Assembly (NCBI RefSeq): GCF_000472925.1
Contig: NZ_AXAS01000048.1
Location: forward strand, 1 to 64,000
DNA: 64,000 nt
From: Bradyrhizobium sp. Ec3.3
Lineage (GTDB): Bacteria > Pseudomonadota > Alphaproteobacteria > Rhizobiales > Xanthobacteraceae
Direction: 5' to 3'
Below are positions 16,441 through 24,996 of this stretch, in pieces (within the stretch, counting starts at the first letter, position 1; every line of letters starts with the position of its first letter). Below the pieces are notes generated by a model. That model worked only from the letters and a program-made list of their open reading frames with translations, was not told where the DNA came from and did no database searches. The translations under genes and the position numbers were made by a program.

Positions 16441-17841
16441 ATGCAGCAGGATGTGTTCAGCCAGGTGCCGGCCAATCGCGCGCCGATCCCGTTCGAGGCC
16501 GACGCGCCGTTCCTGAAGGTCGTCGGCGAGTTGCCGCGCGAATTGAACGGCACGCTCTATCGCAACGGCCCCAATCCGCAGTTCGAGGTGGCGGGCGCGC
16601 ACTGGTTCGTCGGCGACGGCATGCTGCACGCATTCCATCTCGAAAACGGCCGCGCGAGCTATCGCAATCGCTGGGTCCGCACGCCCAAATGGAAGGCTGA
16701 GCATGATGCCGGCCGCGCATTCTTCGGCAGGGGCTTCGGCAGCAAATTGCCGAATGCGCCTGCGCACCTGACCGACGGCGGCGTCGCCAACACCAACATC
16801 ATCTTCCACGCTGGCAAGCTGCTCGCGCTCGAGGAAGGTCATCTGCCGACCGAAATCGAGCCCGGCACGCTCGCCACGCGCGGCTATTGCAACTACCAGG
16901 GCCGCGTCGCCGGCCCCTTCACCGCACATCCGAAGATCGATCCCCTAACCGGCGAGATGGTGTTCTTCGGCTACAATGCGAGCGGCCCGCTCACGCCCAC
17001 CCTCTCCTACGGCGCGATCGACGCCAGCGGCAAGGCGACGCGTTTTGCGCGTTTCGAGGCGCCCTATGCCAGCATGGTGCACGACTTCATCGTGACGGAG
17101 AACCACGTGCTGTTTCCGATCCTGCCCATCACCGGCAGCATGGAGCGCGCGATGAAGGGCCGGCCGCCTTATGCCTGGGAGCCGGAGAAAGGCGCCTATG
17201 TCGGCGTGATGAAGCGCAACGGCAAGCCTGAGGACATCGTCTGGTTCCGCGCCGAAGCCTGCTACGTCTTCCACGTCATAAACGCCTGGGAGGACGGCAA
17301 CCGCATCATCGCCGATGTCATGCAGTTCGAGGAGGCGCCGCTGTTTCCGCATCCCGACGGCAGGCCGACCAATCCCGACAAATCATTCGCGCGCCATTGC
17401 CGCTGGACCTTCGATCTCACCGGGAATACCGACCGCTTCCAGCAGACCTATCTCGACGATCTCACCGGCGAATTCCCGCGCGTCGATGATCGTCGCGCAG
17501 GATTGAAGACCAACCACGGCTGGTACGCCTGCGCCAATCCAAGGCTGCCGATGTTCGCCGCGTTGTCCGGCATCGTGCATGTCGATGGTGCGGGAAAACG
17601 CCTCGGCCATTATCTGCTGCCGGCCGGTGACAGCATTTCGGAGCCGGTGTTCGTCGAGCGGAGCAAGGACGCTGCGGAAGGCGATGGCTGGCTGCTCGCG
17701 GTAATCTGGCGCGCCCGCGAGAACCGCAGCGATCTCGCCGTGTTCAACGCCACCGATGTCGAGGCCGGCCCCGTCGCGCTCGTGCAGCTCGGCCATCGCG
17801 TGCCCGACGGTTTTCACGGCAACTGGGTGGGAGCGGCGTAG
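16441..17841 (+). CDS. Carotenoid (apocarotenoid) oxygenase
   Basis: 466 residues, the usual length of bacterial RPE65/NinaB-type oxygenases. Four histidines that bind the non-haem iron are present: H163 (TAHPKID), H214 (MVHDFIV), H278 (YVFHVINAWEDG) and H459 (DGFHGNW). The family splits carotenoids, apocarotenals or stilbenes with O2. There is no signal peptide. GGGAGG lies before ATG 16441. The gene is directly under the TetR operator and is probably induced by the ligand of that repressor. Substrate not deducible. Confidence 0.93.
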   Translation: MQQDVFSQVPANRAPIPFEADAPFLKVVGELPRELNGTLYRNGPNPQFEVAGAHWFVGDGMLHAFHLENGRASYRNRWVRTPKWKAEHDAGRAFFGRGFGSKLPNAPAHLTDGGVANTNIIFHAGKLLALEEGHLPTEIEPGTLATRGYCNYQGRVAGPFTAHPKIDPLTGEMVFFGYNASGPLTPTLSYGAIDASGKATRFARFEAPYASMVHDFIVTENHVLFPILPITGSMERAMKGRPPYAWEPEKGAYVGVMKRNGKPEDIVWFRAEACYVFHVINAWEDGNRIIADVMQFEEAPLFPHPDGRPTNPDKSFARHCRWTFDLTGNTDRFQQTYLDDLTGEFPRVDDRRAGLKTNHGWYACANPRLPMFAALSGIVHVDGAGKRLGHYLLPAGDSISEPVFVERSKDAAEGDGWLLAVIWRARENRSDLAVFNATDVEAGPVALVQLGHRVPDGFHGNWVGAA

Positions 17842-17850
17842 TCGCTCATC

Positions 17851-17957
17851 CGTCATTCCGGAGCGGAGCGAAGCGACGAGCCCGGACTCCATTTCGCCGC
17901 GCATGATGAGGCACGATGGATTCCGGGCTCGCGCCAAGTGGCGCGCCCCGGAATGAC
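17851..17957. repeat. Intergenic palindromic repeat, family B copy 1
   Basis: CGTCATTCCGGAGCG at one end pairs with CGCCCCGGAATGAC at the other; the inner part has CCCGGACTCCA and GATTCCGGGCTCG. It lies nine bases after the carotenoid oxygenase stop. A second, shorter member lies at 29915. Confidence 0.8.
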
Positions 17958-17996
17958 ACCGTGGAAAAAGCATGCCGCAGCTCAAGGGAGCCCCAC

Positions 17997-18479
17997 ATGC
18001 ACATGCCAGCCATCACTGCGTTCTATCTCGCGATCCTCGCCCTGCTCTATGCCGTCCTCGCGCTTCAGGTGATCCGGCTGCGACGGAGCAACAAGGCCGC
18101 CTTCAGCGACGGCGGCAACACGAGCTTGCGCAATGCGATCCGCGCCCACGCCAATTTCATGGAGTACGTGCCGATCATCACGCTGATGGTCGCCATGATC
18201 GAAATGTCCGGCGCCTCCACACTGCGCGTTCACCTCCTGATGGGCGCCCTGTTGGTGTCGCGGCTGATCCATCCCTTCGGCCTGTCCGCCGCGCCGAACT
18301 CGCTGCGGTTTCAGATCGGCCGCGTCGGCGGCATTTTCATCACCATCAGCCTGTTGATCACGTGTGCCTTGACGATCCTGTCGCGGCTGCCCTGGAGCGA
18401 TTTCGCCGACGAAGTGTCGACGCAAGCCATTGCAGCAATTCACTTTTTACAGGTCATTCACATCATTTTGACACTGTAA
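17997..18479 (+). CDS. MAPEG family membrane protein
   Basis: 160 residues with four helices. The MAPEG signature NTSLRNAIRAHANFMEYVPI (about 42-61) and RLIHPFGLS are clear; family members are glutathione-linked membrane enzymes. AAGGGAG precedes ATG 17997. The last 30 residues (SDFADEVSTQAIAAIHFLQV...) go beyond the normal family end, and the stop codon lies inside the duplicated promoter at 18463. It may be read through from the oxygenase promoter despite the repeat between them. Confidence 0.88.
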   Translation: MHMPAITAFYLAILALLYAVLALQVIRLRRSNKAAFSDGGNTSLRNAIRAHANFMEYVPIITLMVAMIEMSGASTLRVHLLMGALLVSRLIHPFGLSAAPNSLRFQIGRVGGIFITISLLITCALTILSRLPWSDFADEVSTQAIAAIHFLQVIHIILTL

Positions 18480-18512
18480 AGATTTCGCTTGACCCTTGCC
18501 CTGGTCTGAACT
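18463..18512 (+). promoter_or_regulatory. Promoter region, copy 2
   Basis: Bases 18463-18494 repeat 16352-16383 with a single G-to-C change. TTGACC (18489-18494) is followed after 17 bases by TATTGA (18512-18517), a fair -35/-10 pair. It drives the two-gene unit at 18556/19144. Its left part forms the last codons and stop of the MAPEG gene. Confidence 0.65.
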
Positions 18513-18516
18513 ATTG

Positions 18517-18535
18517 ATCTTTACGTTGTAAAGAT
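18517..18535. promoter_or_regulatory. TetR operator, copy 2
   Basis: ATCTTTAC, spacer GTT, GTAAAGAT: a perfect eight-base-arm palindrome with the same core as the operator at 16404. Spacing from the upstream repeat is within one base of copy 1. This ties the genes at 18556 and 19144 to the TetR protein at 15611. Confidence 0.78.
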
Positions 18536-18555
18536 TGGCCTGATCGAGGCGGCTC

Positions 18556-19128
18556 ATGACCATCTTCCTGATCCTTGCCCCCTATGGCGCCTTTGGCTTC
18601 CTGATGTTCATGACATCGGCCACCGCCAGCGTGTTCACGGCCTCCGCGATCTGCCTCGTCACCATCGCGATCGACGTTGCGCGCGGCCGCTCGGTGAAGA
18701 TCCTCGCCGCCGGATCGGCGGTTCTGTTCGCCGGCATCGGTATCTATCTCTCGCTGCTCAATCCCATGCTGAGCGCGCTCGCGGTGAAATTCTCGCTCGA
18801 TGCGGGCATCTTCGTGATCTCGCTCGGCTCGATGCTGGCCCGACACCCGTTCACGCTGCAATACGCCCTCGAAGAGGTCCCCGCCGAGACGGCGGCAATG
18901 CCCGGCTTCCTGCGTGCCAACTACATCATTACCGCCGCATGGACCGCGGCAGCGCTGTTGATGATGGCCTCCAACGCCGTGCTGCTCTACGTGCCCGGCC
19001 TGCCGATCTGGTCGGGCCTCGCGGTGGCCTTCGCCGCCCGCAACAGCGCGATGTATTTCACGAAATGGTATCCGGAGTACCGTAAGATCAAGTACGGTAC
19101 GCCCGCGAGCGCGCTGCCCTCCTCCTAA
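18556..19128 (+). CDS. Multi-pass membrane protein, TetR-linked
   Basis: 190 residues with about six hydrophobic segments, ending in a short soluble tail (KWYPEYRKIKYGTPASALPS). I do not recognise the family. It is the first gene after operator copy 2 and precedes the IspZ-like gene by 15 bases, so the two are an operon. With the MAPEG and carotenoid oxygenase genes it suggests a response to a lipophilic compound. Confidence 0.75.
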   Translation: MTIFLILAPYGAFGFLMFMTSATASVFTASAICLVTIAIDVARGRSVKILAAGSAVLFAGIGIYLSLLNPMLSALAVKFSLDAGIFVISLGSMLARHPFTLQYALEEVPAETAAMPGFLRANYIITAAWTAAALLMMASNAVLLYVPGLPIWSGLAVAFAARNSAMYFTKWYPEYRKIKYGTPASALPSS

Positions 19129-19143
19129 CTGACAGGACCGACG

Positions 19144-19698
19144 ATGAAGGACGTATTCGCCCGCCTCGCCTCCGACTTCCTCTCGACCATCGTCTTCCTC
19201 GTCATCTATCTCGCCACCGACAACATCATCCTGGCAACGTCGGTGGCGATTGCGGGAGCGATCGCGCAGGTGATCTATGCCCGCGTCAAGGGCATCTCGC
19301 TCGGCTACATGACCTATGCCTCGCTCGCGCTGGTCATTGTGCTCGGCACCGTCACCATCCTCACGCAGGATCCGCGCTTCGTGCTGGCAAAGCCCTCGAT
19401 CGCACATTTCGCGATCGGCGCGATCATGCTCAAGCCCGGCTGGATGCTGCGCTACATGCCGGCGCGGGTGACCGACGTCATTCCGGAACATGTCACCGCC
19501 GCAGGCTATGCCTGGGCCGTGCTGATGTTCGTACTCGGCGCCGGCACCATCGCGGTCGCCTGGACCGGCGATCTCAAATTGTGGGCGTTCTACGTCTCGG
19601 TCGTTCTCGTCAGCGCGAAGATCGCGGCCTTCGCCATCCAATACGTGATCTTCCGCATCATCATCACCAGCCGCCTGCGCGCCGCCGCCCGCGCCTGA
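19144..19698 (+). CDS. YciB/IspZ-like (septation protein A family) membrane protein
   Basis: 184 residues, five to six helices. The arrangement DFLSTIVFLVIYLATDNIIL, then GTVTILTQDPRFVLAKPSIA and IMLKPGWMLRYMP, matches the inner-membrane septation protein family (YciB), where a DxxFxxxKPT-like motif follows the third helix. The housekeeping copy is likely elsewhere, so this regulated copy may have a different task. Operon with the membrane protein at 18556. Confidence 0.75.
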   Translation: MKDVFARLASDFLSTIVFLVIYLATDNIILATSVAIAGAIAQVIYARVKGISLGYMTYASLALVIVLGTVTILTQDPRFVLAKPSIAHFAIGAIMLKPGWMLRYMPARVTDVIPEHVTAAGYAWAVLMFVLGAGTIAVAWTGDLKLWAFYVSVVLVSAKIAAFAIQYVIFRIIITSRLRAAARA

Positions 19699-19803
19699 CT
19701 GCGGCGAAGAGAGCGTTAGGCAGCGGCTTTGAGTTGCGCTATACGCTCAACTCTGGACGGACCGCGTAACGCGGGCTCACCACGACAGTTTAGGGAGACG
19801 GGA

Positions 19804-20100
19804 ATGGCTGTGGACGGCAACTGGAATCTGACCATGACGACGCCGATGGGTGAGCGCCAGGCGACGCTGAGCCTGACGAGCTCGGGCGGCACGCTCACCG
19901 GCACGCAGGGCGCGGAAGGCAACACCGCCGAGATCTTCGACGGTGCGGTCAGCGGCGATGCCGTCAACTGGAAGGTCTCGATCACCAATCCGATGCCGCT
20001 GACGCTCGAATTCGTCGGAACGGTCTCCGGCGACAGCATGAGCGGTGAGATGGGCATCGGCCCGATGGGCAGCTTCCCGTTCACGGGCACACGGGCCTAG
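19804..20100 (+). CDS. Small conserved beta-rich protein
   Basis: 98 residues (MAVDGNWNLTMTTPMGERQA...), with repeated Gly/Thr/Ser strands (TLSLTSSGGTLTGTQGAEGN, GTVSGDSMSGEMGIGPMG). It looks like a lipocalin-like or beta-sandwich domain known from small rhizobial proteins. No signal peptide. TAGGGAGAC precedes ATG 19804. A short gap of 12 bases separates it from the SH3 protein gene downstream, perhaps in one transcript. Function unknown. Confidence 0.7.
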   Translation: MAVDGNWNLTMTTPMGERQATLSLTSSGGTLTGTQGAEGNTAEIFDGAVSGDAVNWKVSITNPMPLTLEFVGTVSGDSMSGEMGIGPMGSFPFTGTRA

Positions 20101-20112
20101 CCCTCTTCACCC

Positions 20113-21072
20113 ATGCGTGCTCTCCGCCTCATCGCTGCGACGGTCCTGTCCGTCGCAACAGCGGCGGCAGCTCGCGCGGACGACAACGAACCGGCGTGGC
20201 GCGCAAGCGCGCTCGTCCATGTGCCTGCGGGATATGTCGCGGGCGAGGCTTATCGCACCGATCCTGCAGGCCTCACCGGCTACCTCGCGGTCGATCGTGC
20301 CAATTCAAACGATCCGAAGACACCGGCGAGCGTGTTCGCACCGCGCCAGGTGCTTGTCGTCAAGCTCACGCCAGATGCGACGCGCGCGGTGTCGGCGGAG
20401 TTGAAGCCGCGCACCGATCCGGCACGCAGCAACCGCGACACCACGATGAGCGACCCCGACAGCGAAGAGAGCGAGTACGACAAGCTCCAGGCCGAGCTTG
20501 CAACGAAACGTGACGCGCTTCCCGATGGCACCGAGCCTTGCGATCTCGGCGGATGGTCCGAGGACAAGGACCCGAAAGGCCTCAACGTGCGCGCCGAGCC
20601 GACGGTAAAGGCGCGCGTGCTCGGCACGCTGCCCGCGCCCTATCGGCTCAAGATGGGCGGCAGCGAGAACACGCCTGACGGCGGCTGGCTCACCGAATTC
20701 CGCATCATCGGCTTCAAGGACGGCTGGTTTCTGATCGAGGGCGCGAAGCCGCCCGGCAGGGACTATGAAGACGACAGGAAATATCCGCGCAACGCGCCAA
20801 AACCCTATGCCGGGCGCGGCTGGGTCGCGGCCAACAAGGTTGGGGCGGCCTTCGCGAACGGCAGCACGCGCATGGGCGGATTATTCCAGGCCCCGTTCGT
20901 CGACGCCAAATGGACGCCGGCGAAGCGCGCGCTCGGCGGTGCGCTGGATACCGATGGTGGCCCCAAGCGCATTCTCGCCTGTAGCGGGCATTGGGGCCTC
21001 GTCGAGAGTCACGACGGCGTACGCGGCTGGTGGCGCTCACTTTGCTCCAACCAAGTTACGAATTGTAGCTGA
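20113..21072 (+). CDS. Secreted SH3-domain protein
   Basis: 319 residues: signal peptide (1-22, AAAARAD), an N-terminal domain, a charged linker (SDPDSEESEYDKLQAELATK) and a bacterial SH3 domain from about 150 (GLNVRAEPTVKARVLGTLPA...GWVAANKV). A cysteine-containing C-terminus follows (ILACSGHWGLVESHDGVRGW). Bacterial SH3 domains bind cell-wall peptides, so it probably acts in the periplasm at peptidoglycan. It is 12 bases after the preceding small gene. Confidence 0.75.
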   Translation: MRALRLIAATVLSVATAAAARADDNEPAWRASALVHVPAGYVAGEAYRTDPAGLTGYLAVDRANSNDPKTPASVFAPRQVLVVKLTPDATRAVSAELKPRTDPARSNRDTTMSDPDSEESEYDKLQAELATKRDALPDGTEPCDLGGWSEDKDPKGLNVRAEPTVKARVLGTLPAPYRLKMGGSENTPDGGWLTEFRIIGFKDGWFLIEGAKPPGRDYEDDRKYPRNAPKPYAGRGWVAANKVGAAFANGSTRMGGLFQAPFVDAKWTPAKRALGGALDTDGGPKRILACSGHWGLVESHDGVRGWWRSLCSNQVTNCS

Positions 21073-21284
21073 TCGCGGACGCGTCTGCGGTCATCGGCCA
21101 CGGGGCCGATGCACTCCCGCCGTTGACCCCGGCCAGTACCGGGAGCAACATCGCGCGCACAACTCAAGATTTCAGTCGCAATCGATCCGACAGCAGGGTC
21201 ATGTCACTGAGGGCCAACAGGCGACGTTGATGCCTCGAGCCCCTGACCTAGGCAATGTGCCAACCGTGGCACTATCAAGATCGG

Positions 21285-22346
21285 CTATGGTACAGCGAGC
21301 TTTGGCGCCGTGTCCTGAAACTCTCGAGCTCTGATTTCACGGAACGACACCAAGCGGCGTTGCGCCTCGTCCCACAGCACAAGCCTTACGCACCGAAAGC
21401 TCTGCAGGAGCGTTATATGACCGACCTCGCGCAGTTCCGGGTGGTCGCGTAGCACGTGTGGCAGCCGGTAAAAAGGGATACGACTGCAGAGATGGTGCAC
21501 GTGGTGGATGCCGATGTTGGCTGTGAACCAGCGCAACAATATCGGAAGATCGTAATATGAGCTGCCGTACAGGGCGGCCTGATGCAGATTCCAGCGCTCG
21601 TCGCGCTCCCACGCGGTTTGCTCAAACTGATGCTGAACATAGAACAGCCATACGCCGGCCGTGGCGGCGAGCAGCATGATCGGGAGATGTACGAGCAGGA
21701 ACGCCTTGATACCGATGAACCATGTGAGGGCGGCGGCGATCAGGGCAACACCGAGATTGGTTGCCATTGTGCTGGCCCAAGGCTGCCAACCGTCACGCAT
21801 GAGGCCGACCGGGAGACGGTGTTGCAGGAGAAACAGATAGGCTGGTCCGAGCACGAACATGACCAGCGGGTGGCGGTAGAGTCGGTATTTCAGACGGCCC
21901 CACCGCGAACGGGCCTGGTATTCGCGCACTGTCAGGGTATCGATATCGCCGATACCGCGCCGGTCGAGGTTGCCGGTGGTGGCGTGATGGATCGCGTGGG
22001 CGCGGCGCCACCAGTCGTAAGGCGTCAGCGTGAGCACCCCAATGACGCGGCCGACCCAGTCGTTCACCAGACGATTGGCGAAAAAGGTGCCATGGCCGCA
22101 GTCGTGCTGGATCATGAACAGGCGCAAGAGAAAGCCAGCAGCAGGAATCGCGATAAGCAATGAAGCCCAGGCGTGGCCAAGGGAGAATGTGAACCAAGCT
22201 GCCGTCCATAACGTCACGAGCGGCAAAGCCGTGATCGCCAACTCAGCAATGCTGCGCACGTGATTTGGCGTCCGATAGCCGCCCAGAATGCGCGTCCAAC
22301 GCCGGGTGTCGGGAGTCGCCAGACCTGAGTTATGTTTAATGCTCAC
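21285..22346 (-). CDS. Membrane fatty acid desaturase
   Basis: 353 residues, four to six helices and three histidine boxes: HDCGH (81-85), HAIHH (117-121) and HHVHH (about 296-300), the di-iron ligands of acyl-lipid desaturases. The family puts double bonds in membrane lipids. The GTG start (22346) has no good ribosome site. The gene is less GC-rich than its neighbours and is flanked by two gene-poor stretches, which suggests acquisition. Confidence 0.9.
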   Translation of the reverse strand: MSIKHNSGLATPDTRRWTRILGGYRTPNHVRSIAELAITALPLVTLWTAAWFTFSLGHAWASLLIAIPAAGFLLRLFMIQHDCGHGTFFANRLVNDWVGRVIGVLTLTPYDWWRRAHAIHHATTGNLDRRGIGDIDTLTVREYQARSRWGRLKYRLYRHPLVMFVLGPAYLFLLQHRLPVGLMRDGWQPWASTMATNLGVALIAAALTWFIGIKAFLLVHLPIMLLAATAGVWLFYVQHQFEQTAWERDERWNLHQAALYGSSYYDLPILLRWFTANIGIHHVHHLCSRIPFYRLPHVLRDHPELREVGHITLLQSFRCVRLVLWDEAQRRLVSFREIRAREFQDTAPKLAVP

Positions 22347-22894
22347 GATGATATCCGAGGCCTACCTATCGCGCCCTGGGTGGACTGACTTTTCAGCCTC
22401 GCAGCTCGCAGAGAATATCCTTGACACCGTACACGTAAGACCCAGGCGCCGAGGGATCGGCACCCTTCGTCGGTTGATCTATTTTTTGGAGAAGGGGTCT
22501 GAAACGTGCGCGCCGTCAGCAACGAGGCGAAGCGACCCAGGTCGTCGGCCATCTGTCGATTGGGCCCGATATAGAACATGAATTGGAACGACGTCAAGGT
22601 CTGCGGCATCCGGCTTGCCGATGTCCGCTTTGGATCTTGGCTGCGTAAGAACGCGGTCGACCGGCGCAGCCCTGTACACGACCCTCCTGTTGAAGATGCG
22701 AGACGAGGGCTTGGTGAAGTTCGATATCCACAAGGGGCGATGGCTTATCGGGTGGTTTTGTGGAATTGTGGCGACCGTCCGACGTTGATCACCGAAGACT
22801 CACCGTGGTGCCCAGGAACGCCGCTCACACTTGAAGGATTGAGCGTCTCGCAGCACCCGATAGACCTCGAGCGGTTGCTCTGTGCGGCGACGGA
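22347..22894. other. Gene-poor region with a possible decayed gene
   Basis: No convincing gene in 548 bases. One plus-strand frame near 22640-22790 reads TGAALYTTLLLKMRDEGLVK then FDIHKGRWLI, which looks like the end of a winged-helix protein, but has no start. A 106-residue frame (22578-22898) overlaps it in another register and has weak codon bias. The segment is AT-richer and degenerate, and probably came with the desaturase gene. Confidence 0.45.
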
Positions 22895-24853
22895 TTAGCC
22901 GCGACGATTTTTCTTTGCCTTCTTTCCAGGGGCACCTTTTGCGGGCCAAGCGCTTACTGGCCGCGATTGACCGGTGTGGCCGGGCTTGTCCCGGTGTTTC
23001 TTTTTCTTCCCGAATTCCGGCTCGCTGGCGAATTTCGACCCGCTGTCGCCGTGCGGCTTGCCGCGTTGCTTCGGTCCTGTCGCGTCACGAGACTTGTCGT
23101 TGCGACGAGCATGGTGATCGGTGTCGCCGGCGTCGCGCCGCGGCGCGTGTGGGCGCTTTTCCGAAGACGCCTCGCCTCGGGGAGCATCTGCCATCGGCTC
23201 GATGCGTATGCTGTCTTCCTTGTCCGGACGCCGGATCTTGATGGCGAAGGATTCCGCGACCCGCTCGGAAATCTCGAACTCGGTGGTGGTGTCCATAATC
23301 CGGATGGCGCCGATGTCGCGCTTGTCGATGCCGCCGCGGCGGCAAATCATCGGCAAGAGCCAGCGCGCCTCCGCATTCTTTCTTCGTCCAATGGCGGCGC
23401 GGAACCATACGCTGGCCTCCGCCATGCCGTGACGCGACGATGATTTTCCCGTCTTCGATCGGGGCGTGGCAGGACGGTCATCGCCGCGCGATGTGCGAGC
23501 ATTCTCTCGACCTCGCCCGTCGCGCGGCCGACCGCTCCCCTCACCGGGATCGAGAATGTCTTCGGGCGAAGGAAGCCGCGCGCGATAGAGACGCGCGAGC
23601 GCGGCGGCGATATCCTCTGGCGACCGCTCGGCGAGCAAGGCTTGCGCCATTGCCAGATCGTCGGAGGTCGTCTCCTCGGTGAACACCGCATCCTTCAGCA
23701 TGCGTTCGTGATCGAGCTTGCGGATTTCATCCGCCTGTGGAGCGGTGCCCCAGACGGCGTCGGTGCCGGACAGGTTCAGCAGCAGTTCCGCACGCCGTCG
23801 TCGTGCGGGCGGCACCAGCAGGACGCTGACACCCTTCCGGCCTGCACGGCCGGTGCGGCCCGAGCGATGCTGCATGACCTCCGCATCGTTCGGCAGATCC
23901 GCTTGAACGACGAGGTCGAGGCTCGGCAGATCGATGCCGCGCGCCGCCACGTCGGTCGCCACGCAGACGCGAGAACGTCCATCCCGCAACGCCTGCAGCG
24001 CCTGGGTTCGTTCGTTCTGCGTCAACTCGCCGGAGAGCGCGACCACGGAAAAACCGCGCTCGAGCAGTGCCGCCTGCAAATGCCTGACAGCATCTCTCGT
24101 GTTGCAAAACACCAGCGCGCTCGGCGACTCGAAGAAACGCAGGACGTTGACCACCGCGTGCTCGACGTCACCGGGAGCGATCCGGATGGCACGGTACTCG
24201 ATATCGGCATGACCGCCTTCGTCGCCGGCGACCTCGATCCGGAACGCCTGTTGCTGATATTGCTTGGCCAGCGCGACGATGCCGCGCGGAAAGGTCGCCG
24301 AGAACAACAACGTGCGGCGCGTGTCCGGCGTGGTCTCGAGGATGAATTCCATATCCTCGCGAAAACCAAGATTGAGCATCTCGTCGGCCTCGTCGAGAAC
24401 GACGGTCCTCAATTCCGAGATGTCGAGATGGCCGCGCCGCAAGTGATCGCTCAATCGGCCGGGCGTCCCGACCACGATGTGAGCGCCCGCGGCAAGCTCG
24501 CGCTGTTCGCGGCGCGGATCCATGCCGCCGACGCAGGAGACGACGCGCCCTTCCGCATGTTGATAGAGCCATGCGAGCTCGCGATGGACCTGCAAGGCGA
24601 GCTCACGGGTGGGCGCGACGATCAAGGCAAGCGGTGCGGCAGCCCGCTCGAAGCGCTCCAGGCTGCCGAGCAGATTCTTCGCAATGGCGAGCCCGTAGGC
24701 GATGGTCTTGCCCGAGCCGGTCTGGGCCGAAACGAGCAGGTCGCGGTCAACGGCTTCGTCCGCAAGTACGGCGATCTGAACAGGGGTCGGCCGGTCGTAG
24801 TTGCGGTCGGCGAGAGCGCGAGCGAGCGGCGGACTTGTGGTCGGGAATGACAC
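22895..24853 (-). CDS. DEAD-box ATP-dependent RNA helicase (DeaD/CsdA-like)
   Basis: 652 residues. Helicase core: Q motif (DRPTPVQ), AQTGSGKT (43-50), PTRELALQV, TPGR, DEAD (154-157), SAT (185-187) and HRSGRTGRAG (about 335). A DbpA-type RNA-binding domain lies near 485-560 (WLLPMICRRGGIDKRDIGAI). A long Lys/Arg/Gly-rich tail follows. Such proteins unwind rRNA and mRNA structure in ribosome assembly and cold adaptation. It is downstream of fumarase on the same strand, with a hairpin between. Confidence 0.92.
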   Translation of the reverse strand: MSFPTTSPPLARALADRNYDRPTPVQIAVLADEAVDRDLLVSAQTGSGKTIAYGLAIAKNLLGSLERFERAAAPLALIVAPTRELALQVHRELAWLYQHAEGRVVSCVGGMDPRREQRELAAGAHIVVGTPGRLSDHLRRGHLDISELRTVVLDEADEMLNLGFREDMEFILETTPDTRRTLLFSATFPRGIVALAKQYQQQAFRIEVAGDEGGHADIEYRAIRIAPGDVEHAVVNVLRFFESPSALVFCNTRDAVRHLQAALLERGFSVVALSGELTQNERTQALQALRDGRSRVCVATDVAARGIDLPSLDLVVQADLPNDAEVMQHRSGRTGRAGRKGVSVLLVPPARRRRAELLLNLSGTDAVWGTAPQADEIRKLDHERMLKDAVFTEETTSDDLAMAQALLAERSPEDIAAALARLYRARLPSPEDILDPGEGSGRPRDGRGRENARTSRGDDRPATPRSKTGKSSSRHGMAEASVWFRAAIGRRKNAEARWLLPMICRRGGIDKRDIGAIRIMDTTTEFEISERVAESFAIKIRRPDKEDSIRIEPMADAPRGEASSEKRPHAPRRDAGDTDHHARRNDKSRDATGPKQRGKPHGDSGSKFASEPEFGKKKKHRDKPGHTGQSRPVSAWPAKGAPGKKAKKNRRG

Positions 24854-24928
24854 GAGATGAATAGCCTTGTTTGGTTCAGGCGGAGCTTGGTTGGTTCAGG
24901 CAGAGATGGTCCGGCCGAACGAATGGAA

Positions 24929-24954
24929 GCCACGCGCGCGGCCGCACGCGTGGC
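24929..24954 (-). terminator. Weak hairpin between fumarase and helicase genes
   Basis: CCACGCG at 24930-24936 pairs with CGCGTGG at 24947-24953 around a GC-rich loop. On the minus strand only CTTCC follows, not a T run. It could slow or end the fumarase transcript, or be in the leader of the helicase mRNA. A direct repeat TTGGTTCAGGC-A/G-GAG lies just after it. Confidence 0.3.
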
Positions 24955-24996
24955 GACTTGATCAGGATGCTTTGCGAACTCCTGCGAGGACGCGTG

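Noticed and set aside
21255..21452. Plus-strand frame of 65 residues over the desaturase end
   Set aside because: It overlaps conserved histidine-box coding sequence on the other strand and has no ribosome site.
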